DNA from: Clostridia bacterium | GTDB taxonomy: Bacteria > Bacillota > Clostridia > TANB77 > CAG-508 | Length of the DNA stretch: 39,443 bases | Assembly (NCBI GenBank): GCA_900770385.1 | Contig: CAAGKK010000029.1 | Span: forward strand, 1 to 39,443 | Reading direction: 5' to 3' | Shown here: in pieces, positions 32,062 through 39,443 of the stretch | Numbering within the stretch: position 1 is the stretch's first letter | Layout of the letters: every line of letters begins with the position of its first letter | The notes under the pieces: generated by a model | The model's database searches: none | What the model was told of the DNA's origin: nothing | What the model saw: the letters and a program-made list of their open reading frames with translations, nothing else | Position numbers and translations under genes: made by a program

Positions 32062-33738
32062 TTATTGTTTTTCATATATTACAAAGCTTTTATCTTTGTA
32101 TATTTCTTTATATCTTGAATCCTTGCTTATATATAAAGACAATTTAGAATTTGCATATGTCATTACATGGGTTATTCCATAATGTTCAAATTTATCTTCA
32201 TAATAACAGTTTAATCCAGATAAACTTATATAATCTTGGAATATATCATCTTTTAGCCCATTAAATTTAGGGTCATATACATCTGCTCTAGAATCTATAA
32301 ATACTGGTATTCCTCTGAACATTAAATAACTTCCATAATTATAGTCATTAAATAATTTAATATTTTCTACATCCAAGTTTTCAAGAATATAATCACATGC
32401 CTCTACTGGGTATTGTGATTCATTTACTATTTTATTATTTTTACCCTTGTCTAACATTATTGCTGTTAATAGTGCTATTATTATAAATATAAGTATTCTT
32501 CCTAATATTGTTGTAAAATATTCTTTTACTTCATCAATTTCTCTTTCTGTATCCCAGTTATTTATTAAATTAACAAGAATGTTGTTAAATGCAAATACAC
32601 TTATAAATAAAACCATAGATACTTGCCTTCTAGTTTTAAATGACAAGACTATTAGTCCAAGAGCTAAAAATAAATCACTTAATCTTATTTTTGTCTTTGT
32701 AAATGTTAAGATTATTAAATATGCTCCAAAAATTATACATGCATTTGTACTATTTGCTAAAACTAATGGTAAATGTTCATTTATATTTCCTGTTGTATTT
32801 CCTTGCATTGTATGAATTAAATATGTATACGGAGTATCTCCTATTGGTGTTAATAAGCCTGTAAATGCACATACAATCATTATAAGTATTAACCATTTTA
32901 CATTATCTCTTTTATTAACAATTATTTTATATTCTTTTCCCTTTTTGTTTTCTATTGATTTTTTTCTTTTTTCTTCTTTTGCTTCATTCTTTTCAATTCT
33001 ATTAGTTAGTTTTTCTATTTGCTCTGTTTCTTTTTTAGTTATATTGCTTTTCTTTGATAATTTATTTATTTTATTTTTATCTAATTTTATAAATAACTTA
33101 AATAATAAATTTTTATTTTCTATAATTAGTGCAATTATATATTCACCTATATATGGTAAAAATAGTACAAAATAAAATGGAAATACTGCTGCATGTACAT
33201 TTGCAATTATAATAGGTATTATTATTAATCCTATTGCATATTTTATTTTTTTTGTATCTAAAAAACTTTCAATAAAATATATGGTCCACACAAACAAAAT
33301 AAATGTAACTAATTGTGCTCTTGCAGTCATATATTCTTTTCCTAAAAATAGAACTAATAAAGTTACAAATAATGAAACAAGATTATTTTTACTTAATTTA
33401 GTTGCCACTGCATAAATAGATATTCCTAATATTGCTGTTAAAACAATTGTAGATACATATATTCCAAAAAATCCAAATGTATTATAAATAAGATATATGC
33501 CTATATCGTAAAGCCAATGAGGATATGTATAAATTAGTCCTTCATGCCATGAAAAATGTTCCATCATATCTATTCCATTATTTAAGATATATTTTCCTAA
33601 TGTAATTGTATAATATGTATCATTTTGCAATGTTTTTCCTACTATTCCAACTGCAAATATGCAAATGCAAATCATTGCAACTATATTAAACCTTACATTG
33701 ATTTCTTTTTTTGTTAATTTAGTTTTGTTCTGCTTCAT
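32062..33738 (-). CDS. Large polytopic membrane protein, GT-C glycosyltransferase-like
   Basis: I choose the ATG at 33738 (MKQNKTKLTK), which has AGGAG upstream; the ATG at 33765 has none. The 558-residue product has about ten to twelve membrane helices. The first outer loop carries an acidic, aromatic segment (NDTYYTITLGKYIL, then EHFSWHEGLIYTYPHWLYDI) as in GT-C enzymes. A Lys-rich cytoplasmic insert with coiled-coil character follows (about 225-275). A C-terminal extracytoplasmic domain has NDYNYGSYLMFRGIPVFIDSR, a motif I associate with uncharacterised GT-C-like proteins. A lipid-linked sugar substrate is plausible but unknown. It heads the rluD-rluB transcript. Confidence 0.65.
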   Translation of the reverse strand: MKQNKTKLTKKEINVRFNIVAMICICIFAVGIVGKTLQNDTYYTITLGKYILNNGIDMMEHFSWHEGLIYTYPHWLYDIGIYLIYNTFGFFGIYVSTIVLTAILGISIYAVATKLSKNNLVSLFVTLLVLFLGKEYMTARAQLVTFILFVWTIYFIESFLDTKKIKYAIGLIIIPIIIANVHAAVFPFYFVLFLPYIGEYIIALIIENKNLLFKLFIKLDKNKINKLSKKSNITKKETEQIEKLTNRIEKNEAKEEKRKKSIENKKGKEYKIIVNKRDNVKWLILIMIVCAFTGLLTPIGDTPYTYLIHTMQGNTTGNINEHLPLVLANSTNACIIFGAYLIILTFTKTKIRLSDLFLALGLIVLSFKTRRQVSMVLFISVFAFNNILVNLINNWDTEREIDEVKEYFTTILGRILIFIIIALLTAIMLDKGKNNKIVNESQYPVEACDYILENLDVENIKLFNDYNYGSYLMFRGIPVFIDSRADVYDPKFNGLKDDIFQDYISLSGLNCYYEDKFEHYGITHVMTYANSKLSLYISKDSRYKEIYKDKSFVIYEKQ

Positions 33739-33799
33739 ATATTTTCTCCTTTTTACAATCTGCATATATTTTATATTAAAAAATGCTCCTTGTAAAGTT

Positions 33800-33826
33800 T
33801 TAAGAGTAGATTATATCTACTCTTAA
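33800..33826 (-). terminator. Terminator of the two-component system
   Basis: TTAAGAGTAGA (33800-33810) pairs perfectly with TCTACTCTTAA (33816-33826). It lies just after the histidine kinase stop (33835). The T-run on the minus strand is short and interrupted. Confidence 0.7.
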
Positions 33827-33834
33827 GATAATTT

Positions 33835-35340
33835 TTATATTAATTCTGGTTTAGATAAATCTAATTCAAAATAAAACTCAACACCATTTTTTCTATTTAT
33901 TACTCCATATTCATTTTTATAGTTATCCATAATTGCTTTTACTAATGCTAAGCCTATTCCTGTGCCACCTTTTTCCCTATTTCTTGATTCATCTTCTTTG
34001 TAAAATCTTTTCCATATTTTATCTATACTTTGATTACTTATATTTTTTCCTGTATTAAATATTGAAATTCTTATTTTATTATTTGGTTTTAATTTAAATT
34101 TTATTTCTATATATTTTTCATTTTCAATTTCAATTACATTTTTTATTGCATTGCTTAAATAATTATTTACTACTTGTTCAATAAATGTTTCATCTGCATA
34201 TACATATATTGGTTCTTTAACATTGAACTTTACATTTATTTTATTTTCTTCTAGCATTACTGTATATTTTCTTAACTCTTCATTAATTAGTTCTAAAATA
34301 TTAAAATATCTATTATTAAATACTCTTCCTCCATATTCTAGCTTTGTTAATTCTAACAATTGTTTTACCATTTTATCCATTTTGTTTGCTTCGTCTAAAA
34401 TTACATCTGCATAGAATTTTCTATTTTCTTCATCTGTATTCACATTTTCTATTAAGCCCTCTGCATATCCTTGTATTAAGGCAATTGGTGTTTTTAACTC
34501 ATGAGATACATCTGATATGAATTGTTTTCTCATTTCATCTATTTTTAACTTCTTTTCTATATCTTTTTCTAGCTCTGAATTGTTCTTTTGTAATTCTGTA
34601 ATTGTGTTTTCAAGTTTATCAGACATTTTATTTATACTTTTTCCCAAATTGTCTATTTCATCATCTGTATCTTTTATTCTATATTTCTGGCTGAAGTCTA
34701 AATTAGACATTTTATTTGCTATATTACTTAACTCCGAAATAGGCTGTGTAAACTTTTTAGATATTAGTAAAACTGCTATGCCACTTATAACTACTGTTAA
34801 AATTCCTATTATATATAAGAACTGGTTAGAGATTTTAACATTTTCAGTTATTGATGATATAGGCATTCTTATATATGATAAATCTCCATTATCAAGTCTT
34901 CCTACTAACATTAAAAAAGTAATATCATTTTTAGAATCTTTTAATTCTAGTATATATGCATTATTTTTGTTATATAAAACTTTCTTTCTGTCTATTTTTT
35001 CTATGTTAAGCATATATTTATAATCTTTATTTGATGTATAAATACTCATATTATTTTGATCTGTAATAATAATGTTAAAATTATTATTAATAGCAATTTT
35101 TTCTAATTCTAGTTCTAATTGGCTTTGATTTATATTACTACTTGATATATACCTATTTATAGTTTCATAAGTTTGTAATAGTTTATCTTTTTTAGTATAT
35201 AAGTAATATGCTTCAATCATAAATGTATTTGCTAGCATAAAAAACATAACAATAAGCATTAGTGCTAATGTCATCATAAAAAATAACTTTATTCTTACTG
35301 ATTTTGTTTTGCTTTTAAATATTTCTTTTATCTTTTCCAT
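33835..35340 (-). CDS. Sensor histidine kinase, HAMP-HisKA-HATPase
   Basis: The 501-residue protein has two membrane helices (about 18-42 and 173-194) flanking an extracytoplasmic sensor domain of about 130 residues. A HAMP linker (about 195-248) and a short coiled coil follow. The HisKA domain has the phosphorylation site His280 in DVSHELKTP, and the ATPase domain has N box NYLSNAIKN, FNTGKNIS and GGTGIGLALVKAIM. It resembles PhoR/VanS-type kinases. The signal is unknown. The start has GGGGAG upstream. It follows its response regulator by 11 bases, in one operon. Confidence 0.93.
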   Translation of the reverse strand: MEKIKEIFKSKTKSVRIKLFFMMTLALMLIVMFFMLANTFMIEAYYLYTKKDKLLQTYETINRYISSSNINQSQLELELEKIAINNNFNIIITDQNNMSIYTSNKDYKYMLNIEKIDRKKVLYNKNNAYILELKDSKNDITFLMLVGRLDNGDLSYIRMPISSITENVKISNQFLYIIGILTVVISGIAVLLISKKFTQPISELSNIANKMSNLDFSQKYRIKDTDDEIDNLGKSINKMSDKLENTITELQKNNSELEKDIEKKLKIDEMRKQFISDVSHELKTPIALIQGYAEGLIENVNTDEENRKFYADVILDEANKMDKMVKQLLELTKLEYGGRVFNNRYFNILELINEELRKYTVMLEENKINVKFNVKEPIYVYADETFIEQVVNNYLSNAIKNVIEIENEKYIEIKFKLKPNNKIRISIFNTGKNISNQSIDKIWKRFYKEDESRNREKGGTGIGLALVKAIMDNYKNEYGVINRKNGVEFYFELDLSKPELI

Positions 35341-35351
35341 TTTCTCCCCTA

Positions 35352-36026
35352 TTAGTTATTAAATTTATATCCTACTCCTCTTATTGTTTCTATATATTTA
35401 CCTTTTTTCCCTAACTTATGTCTAATCTTTTTTATGTGACTATCTATTGTTCTAGAATCGCCATAATAGTCGTAATTCCATACATTATTTAATATTTTTT
35501 CTCTTGATAATGCAATTCCTTTGTTTTCTACTAAATATGTTAAAAGTTCATATTCTCTAAGGCTCATTTCTACATTTTTTCCATCTACCATTACGGTTCT
35601 ACCATCATAATCTATAACAATTCCATTATAATCAATTTTGGTATTTTCTTTTTCTTTTGTTCTATTTAGTAATGCTTTTACTCTTGCTACCAATATTTTT
35701 GGACTAAATGGTTTAGAAATATATTCATCTACCCCTAAATCAAAACCAAATAATTCATCTTGTTCTTCTCCTCTTGCAGTAAGCATTATTACAGGAACTT
35801 TTGATTCTATTCTTATTTGTCTTAGAACTGACCACCCATCTAATTTAGGCATCATTACATCTAATAATATTAAATCTATCTTTTCTTTTTTTTCGTTAAA
35901 TTCTTTTAAACATTCTTCTCCATCTGCTGCTTCTATTACTTTATAGTCTTCTTTTATCAGAAAATCTTTAATTAGTTTTCTCATTCTAGATTCATCATCT
36001 ACAACTAAAATAGTAATATCTTTCAT
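35352..36026 (-). CDS. OmpR/PhoB-family response regulator
   Basis: The 224-residue protein has a receiver domain (about 1-120) with acidic pocket Asp10-Asp11, phospho-acceptor Asp56 in LLDVMMP, the conserved Thr in VIMLTARG and Lys in SKPFSP. A winged-helix DNA-binding domain follows, with SLREYELLTYL and RTIDSHIKKIRHKLG. It should be phosphorylated by the adjacent kinase and bind direct-repeat operators. It is the first gene of the pair. Target genes cannot be read from the sequence. Confidence 0.95.
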   Translation of the reverse strand: MKDITILVVDDESRMRKLIKDFLIKEDYKVIEAADGEECLKEFNEKKEKIDLILLDVMMPKLDGWSVLRQIRIESKVPVIMLTARGEEQDELFGFDLGVDEYISKPFSPKILVARVKALLNRTKEKENTKIDYNGIVIDYDGRTVMVDGKNVEMSLREYELLTYLVENKGIALSREKILNNVWNYDYYGDSRTIDSHIKKIRHKLGKKGKYIETIRGVGYKFNN

Positions 36027-36124
36027 ATATATACCTCTTTCTATTAATTTAGTTTATTATAATTTATTAATATGTCCTATTTGTGAATAATGCTTGAATT
36101 TTAAATATAATCTATATATTTTTT

Positions 36125-36156
36125 AAAAGCTTTAGAATATCTATTCTAAAGCTTTT
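36125..36156 (-). terminator. Hairpin after the 110-residue membrane protein gene
   Basis: AAAAGCTTTAGAAT (36125-36138) pairs perfectly with ATTCTAAAGCTTTT (36143-36156) around a four-base loop. It follows the stop at 36162 on the minus strand. The four T at the end lie within the stem and then turn to A, so it may be less efficient than the others. Confidence 0.7.
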
Positions 36157-36161
36157 TGTTA

Positions 36162-36494
36162 TTAGTTTGATATCCATCTTAATACTCTGATATCTTTATA
36201 TTTATTAAGTACTTCCATATACTTAGCATATTCTTCTTCCCATAACATATCTGGTACTTTATCGAATGCACTAAAAACTTCTTCTGCTTCTGCTAAAAAT
36301 ATAACTTGCTCTTGTGGACTTAATTTATCATACTTTTTAGAAAATTCGTATAACTTATCTAAAGTTTGATTTGCTTTTATAAATGTCCAAAAGTCTTTTA
36401 CCTTCATTCCAGCAGACTTTATTTGAAATATAGAAAATGCAATTAATACAAATATAACAAATACCAATATATATATAATTATTAGTAATTCCAT
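36162..36494 (-). CDS. Short membrane-anchored protein of unknown function
   Basis: The 110-residue product has one N-terminal membrane helix (about residues 3-26) and then a cytoplasmic helical domain with DFWTFIKANQTLDKLYEFSK and DMLWEEEYAKYMEVLNKYKD. I do not recognise the family. The Trp- and Tyr-rich helices suggest a protein-binding module. GGAG precedes the ATG, and a TTTACA/TATAAT promoter lies at 36524-36553, so it is expressed on its own, between clpC and the two-component system. Confidence 0.7.
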   Translation of the reverse strand: MELLIIIYILVFVIFVLIAFSIFQIKSAGMKVKDFWTFIKANQTLDKLYEFSKKYDKLSPQEQVIFLAEAEEVFSAFDKVPDMLWEEEYAKYMEVLNKYKDIRVLRWISN

Positions 36495-36523
36495 TTTATT
36501 CTCCTTCTTTTGAATACCTTTAT

Positions 36524-36553
36524 ATTATAGCATATAATATATATTTTTGTAAA
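36524..36553 (-). promoter_or_regulatory. Sigma-A promoter for the 110-residue protein gene
   Basis: On the minus strand TTTACA (36553-36548) and TATAAT (36529-36524) are separated by 18 bases. The start codon is 30 bases further on. It lies in the gap after clpC. Confidence 0.78.
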
Positions 36554-36560
36554 TTATTCA

Positions 36561-38975
36561 TTATATTTTTGTAATAAATATTTCTTTATCTTTAATATCA
36601 AATATTATTTTTTGTCCTTTTTTTAAGTTTCCTTGTAATATTTCTTCTGCTATCCTATTTTCTATTATTTCTTGTAGCTTTCTTTTTAGTTGTCTTGCGC
36701 CATAATTTACATCTATTTCATTAACTGCTATATATGCTTTTAACGTTGGTGTTACTTCTATATATATTTCTTTTTCGTTTAGTCTCTCTTGTAATTTATT
36801 AATCATAATATCTATTATTTTTGCTATATCTTCATTTGTTAACTTATGAAATACTACTATTTCATCTATTCTATTAATAAACTCTGGCTTAAAGAAGTTT
36901 TTTAATTCTTTTAATACTTCTTTTTTATTATCTGATTCTTCATCTTTATTTCCAAAACCAAGTTTTTTATTTTCTGTAATTATTTTAGATCCTATATTTG
37001 ATGTCATTATAATTATTGTATTTTTAAAATTTATTCTTCTTCCAGATGAATCTGTTAATACTCCTTCATCTAGTATTTGTAATAATATATTAACAACATC
37101 TGGGTGTGCTTTTTCTATCTCGTCTAACAATATTATAGAATATGGATTTTTTCTTACCTTTTTAGCTAACATTCCTTCTTCTTCAAACCCAACATATCCT
37201 GGAGGTGACCCGATTATTTTTGACACACTATGAGGTTCCATATATTCACTCATATCCAATTTTATTATTGCATTTTCATCACCAAATAAATTATATGATA
37301 ATGCTTTTGCAGCTTCTGTTTTTCCTACACCTGTTGGCCCTAAAAATAGAAATGAACATAATGGTTTATTAGGATCATTTATTCCTACTCTACTTCTTTT
37401 TATTGCTTGTGAAATTTTAGTTATGGCTTCTTGCTGTCCTACAATTCTTTTATGCAATTGATTCTCTAAATCTATTAATTTTTCATTTTCATCTTTGGTT
37501 ATTTGAGTAAGTGGTATTTGTGTGAGTTCTGAAATAACTTTTCTAACATCTTCTTTTGTTAATTTTATTTTTTGCTTTATATTATTTCTTCTCCATTCTT
37601 CTTGTTTTGTTGCCAACTCATTTTTCTTATTTAATTCTAAATCTCTTAATTCCGCTGCTTTTTCAAAATCTTGGCATTGAATCGCATCATTTTTTTCCTT
37701 AGTTATATTTTTCACTTCTTTTTCCATATTTTTTAATTCTTTGGGCATTGTATACTTTTTCATTCTTATTTTAGAAGCTGTTTCATCAAGTAAATCAATT
37801 GCTTTATCTGGCATATATCTATCTGTCATATATCTAGAAGATAATTTTACAATTTCTACAATAACATCATTACTAATTTTAACATTGTGATGCCTTTCAT
37901 ATTTTTCCTTTAGCCCTAATAGTATTTGAGTTGTTTCATTTACTGTAGGCTCTTCTACTAATATGGGACTAAATCTTCTTTCTAGTGCTGCATCTTTTTC
38001 TATATATTTTCTATATTCATCAATTGTTGTAGCACCTATTAGCTGTATTTCTCCTCTTGCCAAAATTGGTTTTAAAATATTAGCTGCATCAATAGCTCCT
38101 TCTGCAGAACCTGCTCCTACTATTGTATGGATTTCATCTATAAACAAAATAATGTCCTTAGATCTTCTTACCTCATTTAAACATTTTTTTATTCTTTCTT
38201 CAAAATCTCCTCTATATTTTGCTCCCGCTATGATTGATGTAAGATCTAAAGAAAAAATTTTTTTATTTCTTAACATTTCTGGTACTTCTTGTTCTACAAT
38301 CTTTCTAGCCAAACCTTCTACTATAGCTGTTTTTCCAACACCAGGTTCACCTATTAAACAAGGATTATTTTTATTTCTCCTTGATAAGATTTGCACCAAT
38401 CTTTCTAACTCCGTACTTCTACCTATTAATGGATCTATTCTGTTTTCTTGAGCTAATTTTGTTAAATCTGTTCCATATTGATTTAATACATTATTATTGG
38501 GTATTTTTTTAGATTCTTTTTTATCTTTATTAAGTTCTTCTTCTGTAGCAAGGACTTTTAAAATTTCATCATATGCTTTATCTATATTAAATTTTAATTC
38601 TAATAATATTTTATATCCCAAATTATCTTTGTTATTTATAATGGCTAATAATAGTTGTTCTGTACCTATATTCTTTAGATATAATCTTTCTGTTTCTTCA
38701 TATGCATCTTCTATTATTATTTTTGTTTTAGGAGTAAACCCTTGTGTTTTATTTATTGCCCCTTTATTGTTTCCTAGTATTTCTTTAATTTTATCTAATA
38801 TTTCTGTTGAAGTTATATTTTGTTTTTTTAAAATTTTATTTGCTAAGCAATTTTCTTGTGTTGATATACCAAATAAAATATGTTCTGATCCAACATAGTT
38901 GTGCCCTAAAGTAATTGCTATTTTTTCTGCACTTTCTATAGAGTTTTTTGCACTTTCGCTAAATTTATATATCAT
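36561..38975 (-). CDS. clpC: ATP-dependent Clp protease ATP-binding subunit ClpC
   Basis: The 804-residue AAA+ unfoldase has the double Clp N-domain (1-150), first ATPase module with GEPGVGKTA (about residue 205), and a middle coiled coil with a UVR-type CQDFEKAAELRD segment. The second module has GPTGVGKTE (about 545), and LGFG in the loop that docks ClpP. Length and order are those of ClpC rather than ClpB, ClpA or ClpE. It unfolds substrates for ClpP in the cytoplasm. The usual neighbours ctsR, mcsA and mcsB are absent, and I see no CtsR box. AAAGGA precedes the ATG, and a GC-rich palindrome (39009-39030) lies in its leader. Confidence 0.93.
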   Translation of the reverse strand: MIYKFSESAKNSIESAEKIAITLGHNYVGSEHILFGISTQENCLANKILKKQNITSTEILDKIKEILGNNKGAINKTQGFTPKTKIIIEDAYEETERLYLKNIGTEQLLLAIINNKDNLGYKILLELKFNIDKAYDEILKVLATEEELNKDKKESKKIPNNNVLNQYGTDLTKLAQENRIDPLIGRSTELERLVQILSRRNKNNPCLIGEPGVGKTAIVEGLARKIVEQEVPEMLRNKKIFSLDLTSIIAGAKYRGDFEERIKKCLNEVRRSKDIILFIDEIHTIVGAGSAEGAIDAANILKPILARGEIQLIGATTIDEYRKYIEKDAALERRFSPILVEEPTVNETTQILLGLKEKYERHHNVKISNDVIVEIVKLSSRYMTDRYMPDKAIDLLDETASKIRMKKYTMPKELKNMEKEVKNITKEKNDAIQCQDFEKAAELRDLELNKKNELATKQEEWRRNNIKQKIKLTKEDVRKVISELTQIPLTQITKDENEKLIDLENQLHKRIVGQQEAITKISQAIKRSRVGINDPNKPLCSFLFLGPTGVGKTEAAKALSYNLFGDENAIIKLDMSEYMEPHSVSKIIGSPPGYVGFEEEGMLAKKVRKNPYSIILLDEIEKAHPDVVNILLQILDEGVLTDSSGRRINFKNTIIIMTSNIGSKIITENKKLGFGNKDEESDNKKEVLKELKNFFKPEFINRIDEIVVFHKLTNEDIAKIIDIMINKLQERLNEKEIYIEVTPTLKAYIAVNEIDVNYGARQLKRKLQEIIENRIAEEILQGNLKKGQKIIFDIKDKEIFITKI

Positions 38976-39008
38976 TATATTTTTCCTTTCTACTATGTAA
39001 TTTTGATT

Positions 39009-39030
39009 GGGCGGACATAGGCGTCCGCCC
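39009..39030. repeat. GC-rich palindrome in the leader of clpC
   Basis: GGGCGGAC (39009-39016) pairs perfectly with GTCCGCCC (39023-39030) around a six-base loop, followed by CTACAT as in the other copies. It stands alone, without the AT-rich leader or core element, 34 bases before the clpC start and after the 44-codon gene. It could act as a terminator-like barrier or a leader hairpin. Confidence 0.75.
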
Positions 39031-39064
39031 CTACATGATATTATTCATTTTAATTTATTAAATT

Positions 39065-39199
39065 TTATTCTTTTGTGTCTTTAGTTATGTCTGATAACTT
39101 ATCTGCATTTTCCTTTTGTTTATCCAATGTTAACCACGCAAAATAAGAAGATATAAACTCTCCATATTTTGTTTTATCTTCTTTTTCATCTTTTTTCAC
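39065..39199 (-). CDS. Hypothetical 44-residue charged protein
   Basis: The frame starts at GTG (39199) with GAGGTGAT upstream and encodes a Lys/Asp/Glu-rich peptide (MKKDEKEDKTKYGEFISSYF start, ending DITKDTKE). I do not recognise it. The good ribosome binding site and codon usage like its neighbours support a real gene. A short hairpin CTCTACTT/AAGTAGAG (39209-39226) overlaps the start of its ribosome binding site. It is followed by clpC on the same strand after about 90 bases. Confidence 0.55.
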   Translation of the reverse strand: MKKDEKEDKTKYGEFISSYFAWLTLDKQKENADKLSDITKDTKE

Positions 39200-39263
39200 A
39201 AATATCACCTCTACTTTTAAGTAGAGTATTCCTATATTTGTTTATAATTATTCATTTTGTTTC

Positions 39264-39443
39264 TACGGGCGGACACATGGTTCCGCCACTACATATAATC
39301 TAATTAATAGTGAATAATGAATGATTAATAATTAATAATTTATAGAGTTCAGACTATTTTGAGACTTTTTTGGAAAATTAGGGCCCGACAGCCCTTTGAG
39401 GCATACGGATTACTCCTTGTCTTGGAGGGTCTAATTTGGAAAG
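39264..39443 (+). repeat. Dispersed element, copy D (3' truncated by window edge)
   Basis: The order is palindrome GGGCGGA-CACATGGT-TCCGCC with one outer mismatch (39267-39288), AT-rich leader (to 39347), and core element from TTCAGA at 39348 to the end of the window. The 90 bases 39354-39443 are identical to positions 1-90. The rest of the core should lie beyond the window. Confidence 0.85.

Overview
The window looks like a chromosomal segment from a strictly anaerobic, spore-forming, very AT-rich member of the Clostridia, probably an uncultured gut or rumen lineage. The spore side is shown by spoVT, ytxC and a spoVM gene of only 24 codons. The anaerobic side is shown by pyruvate formate-lyase with its activase and a three-subunit [FeFe] hydrogenase. 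The species-level guess is inference from gene content and base composition; no rRNA is present. Nothing suggests a prophage, plasmid or CRISPR locus.

Layout. 1-150 is a dispersed repeat copy. 160-6902 is mostly minus strand: spoVT, a KAP-type P-loop NTPase that appears split by a frameshift, comF, recD2, and a DUF421/DUF4363 membrane pair. 7077-10270 holds a small YvlD-like membrane protein, a proline-tailed protein of unknown function whose ribosome binding site lies inside a terminator-like hairpin, murD and a cytidylate-kinase-like gene. 10516-13950 (plus) holds a DUF4912 protein, a GH57 glucan branching enzyme and ytxC. 13981-17653 (minus) holds pgi, mgtE and a PflA-like radical SAM protein. 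A second repeat copy (17734-17971) precedes the hydrogenase operon hydA-hydB-hydC (18030-22184, minus), followed by three tRNA genes (Tyr, CAU, Gly) behind a consensus sigma-A promoter.

23173-29335 is mainly plus strand: pflB, a third repeat copy, pflA, rpmB, nth, a 43-residue Cys-rich protein and a membrane-anchored bactofilin-like protein. A minus-strand pair of tiny genes (50-residue membrane protein and spoVM) sits between rpmB and nth. 29372-38975 (minus) holds a winged-helix-like protein, rluB, rluD, a large GT-C-like membrane protein, a two-component system, a 110-residue membrane protein and clpC. The window ends in a 44-codon gene and a fourth repeat copy.

Functionally, Pgi, the glucan branching enzyme, PflB/PflA and the hydrogenase describe sugar storage and mixed fermentation to formate, acetyl-CoA and H2. 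The most notable non-gene feature is a dispersed element of about 120 bp with long imperfect terminal inverted repeats. It is present four times, always in the same orientation and always intergenic, and is usually preceded by an AT-rich leader and a GC-rich palindrome. Both window ends fall inside copies of it, which suggests the assembly broke at this repeat.
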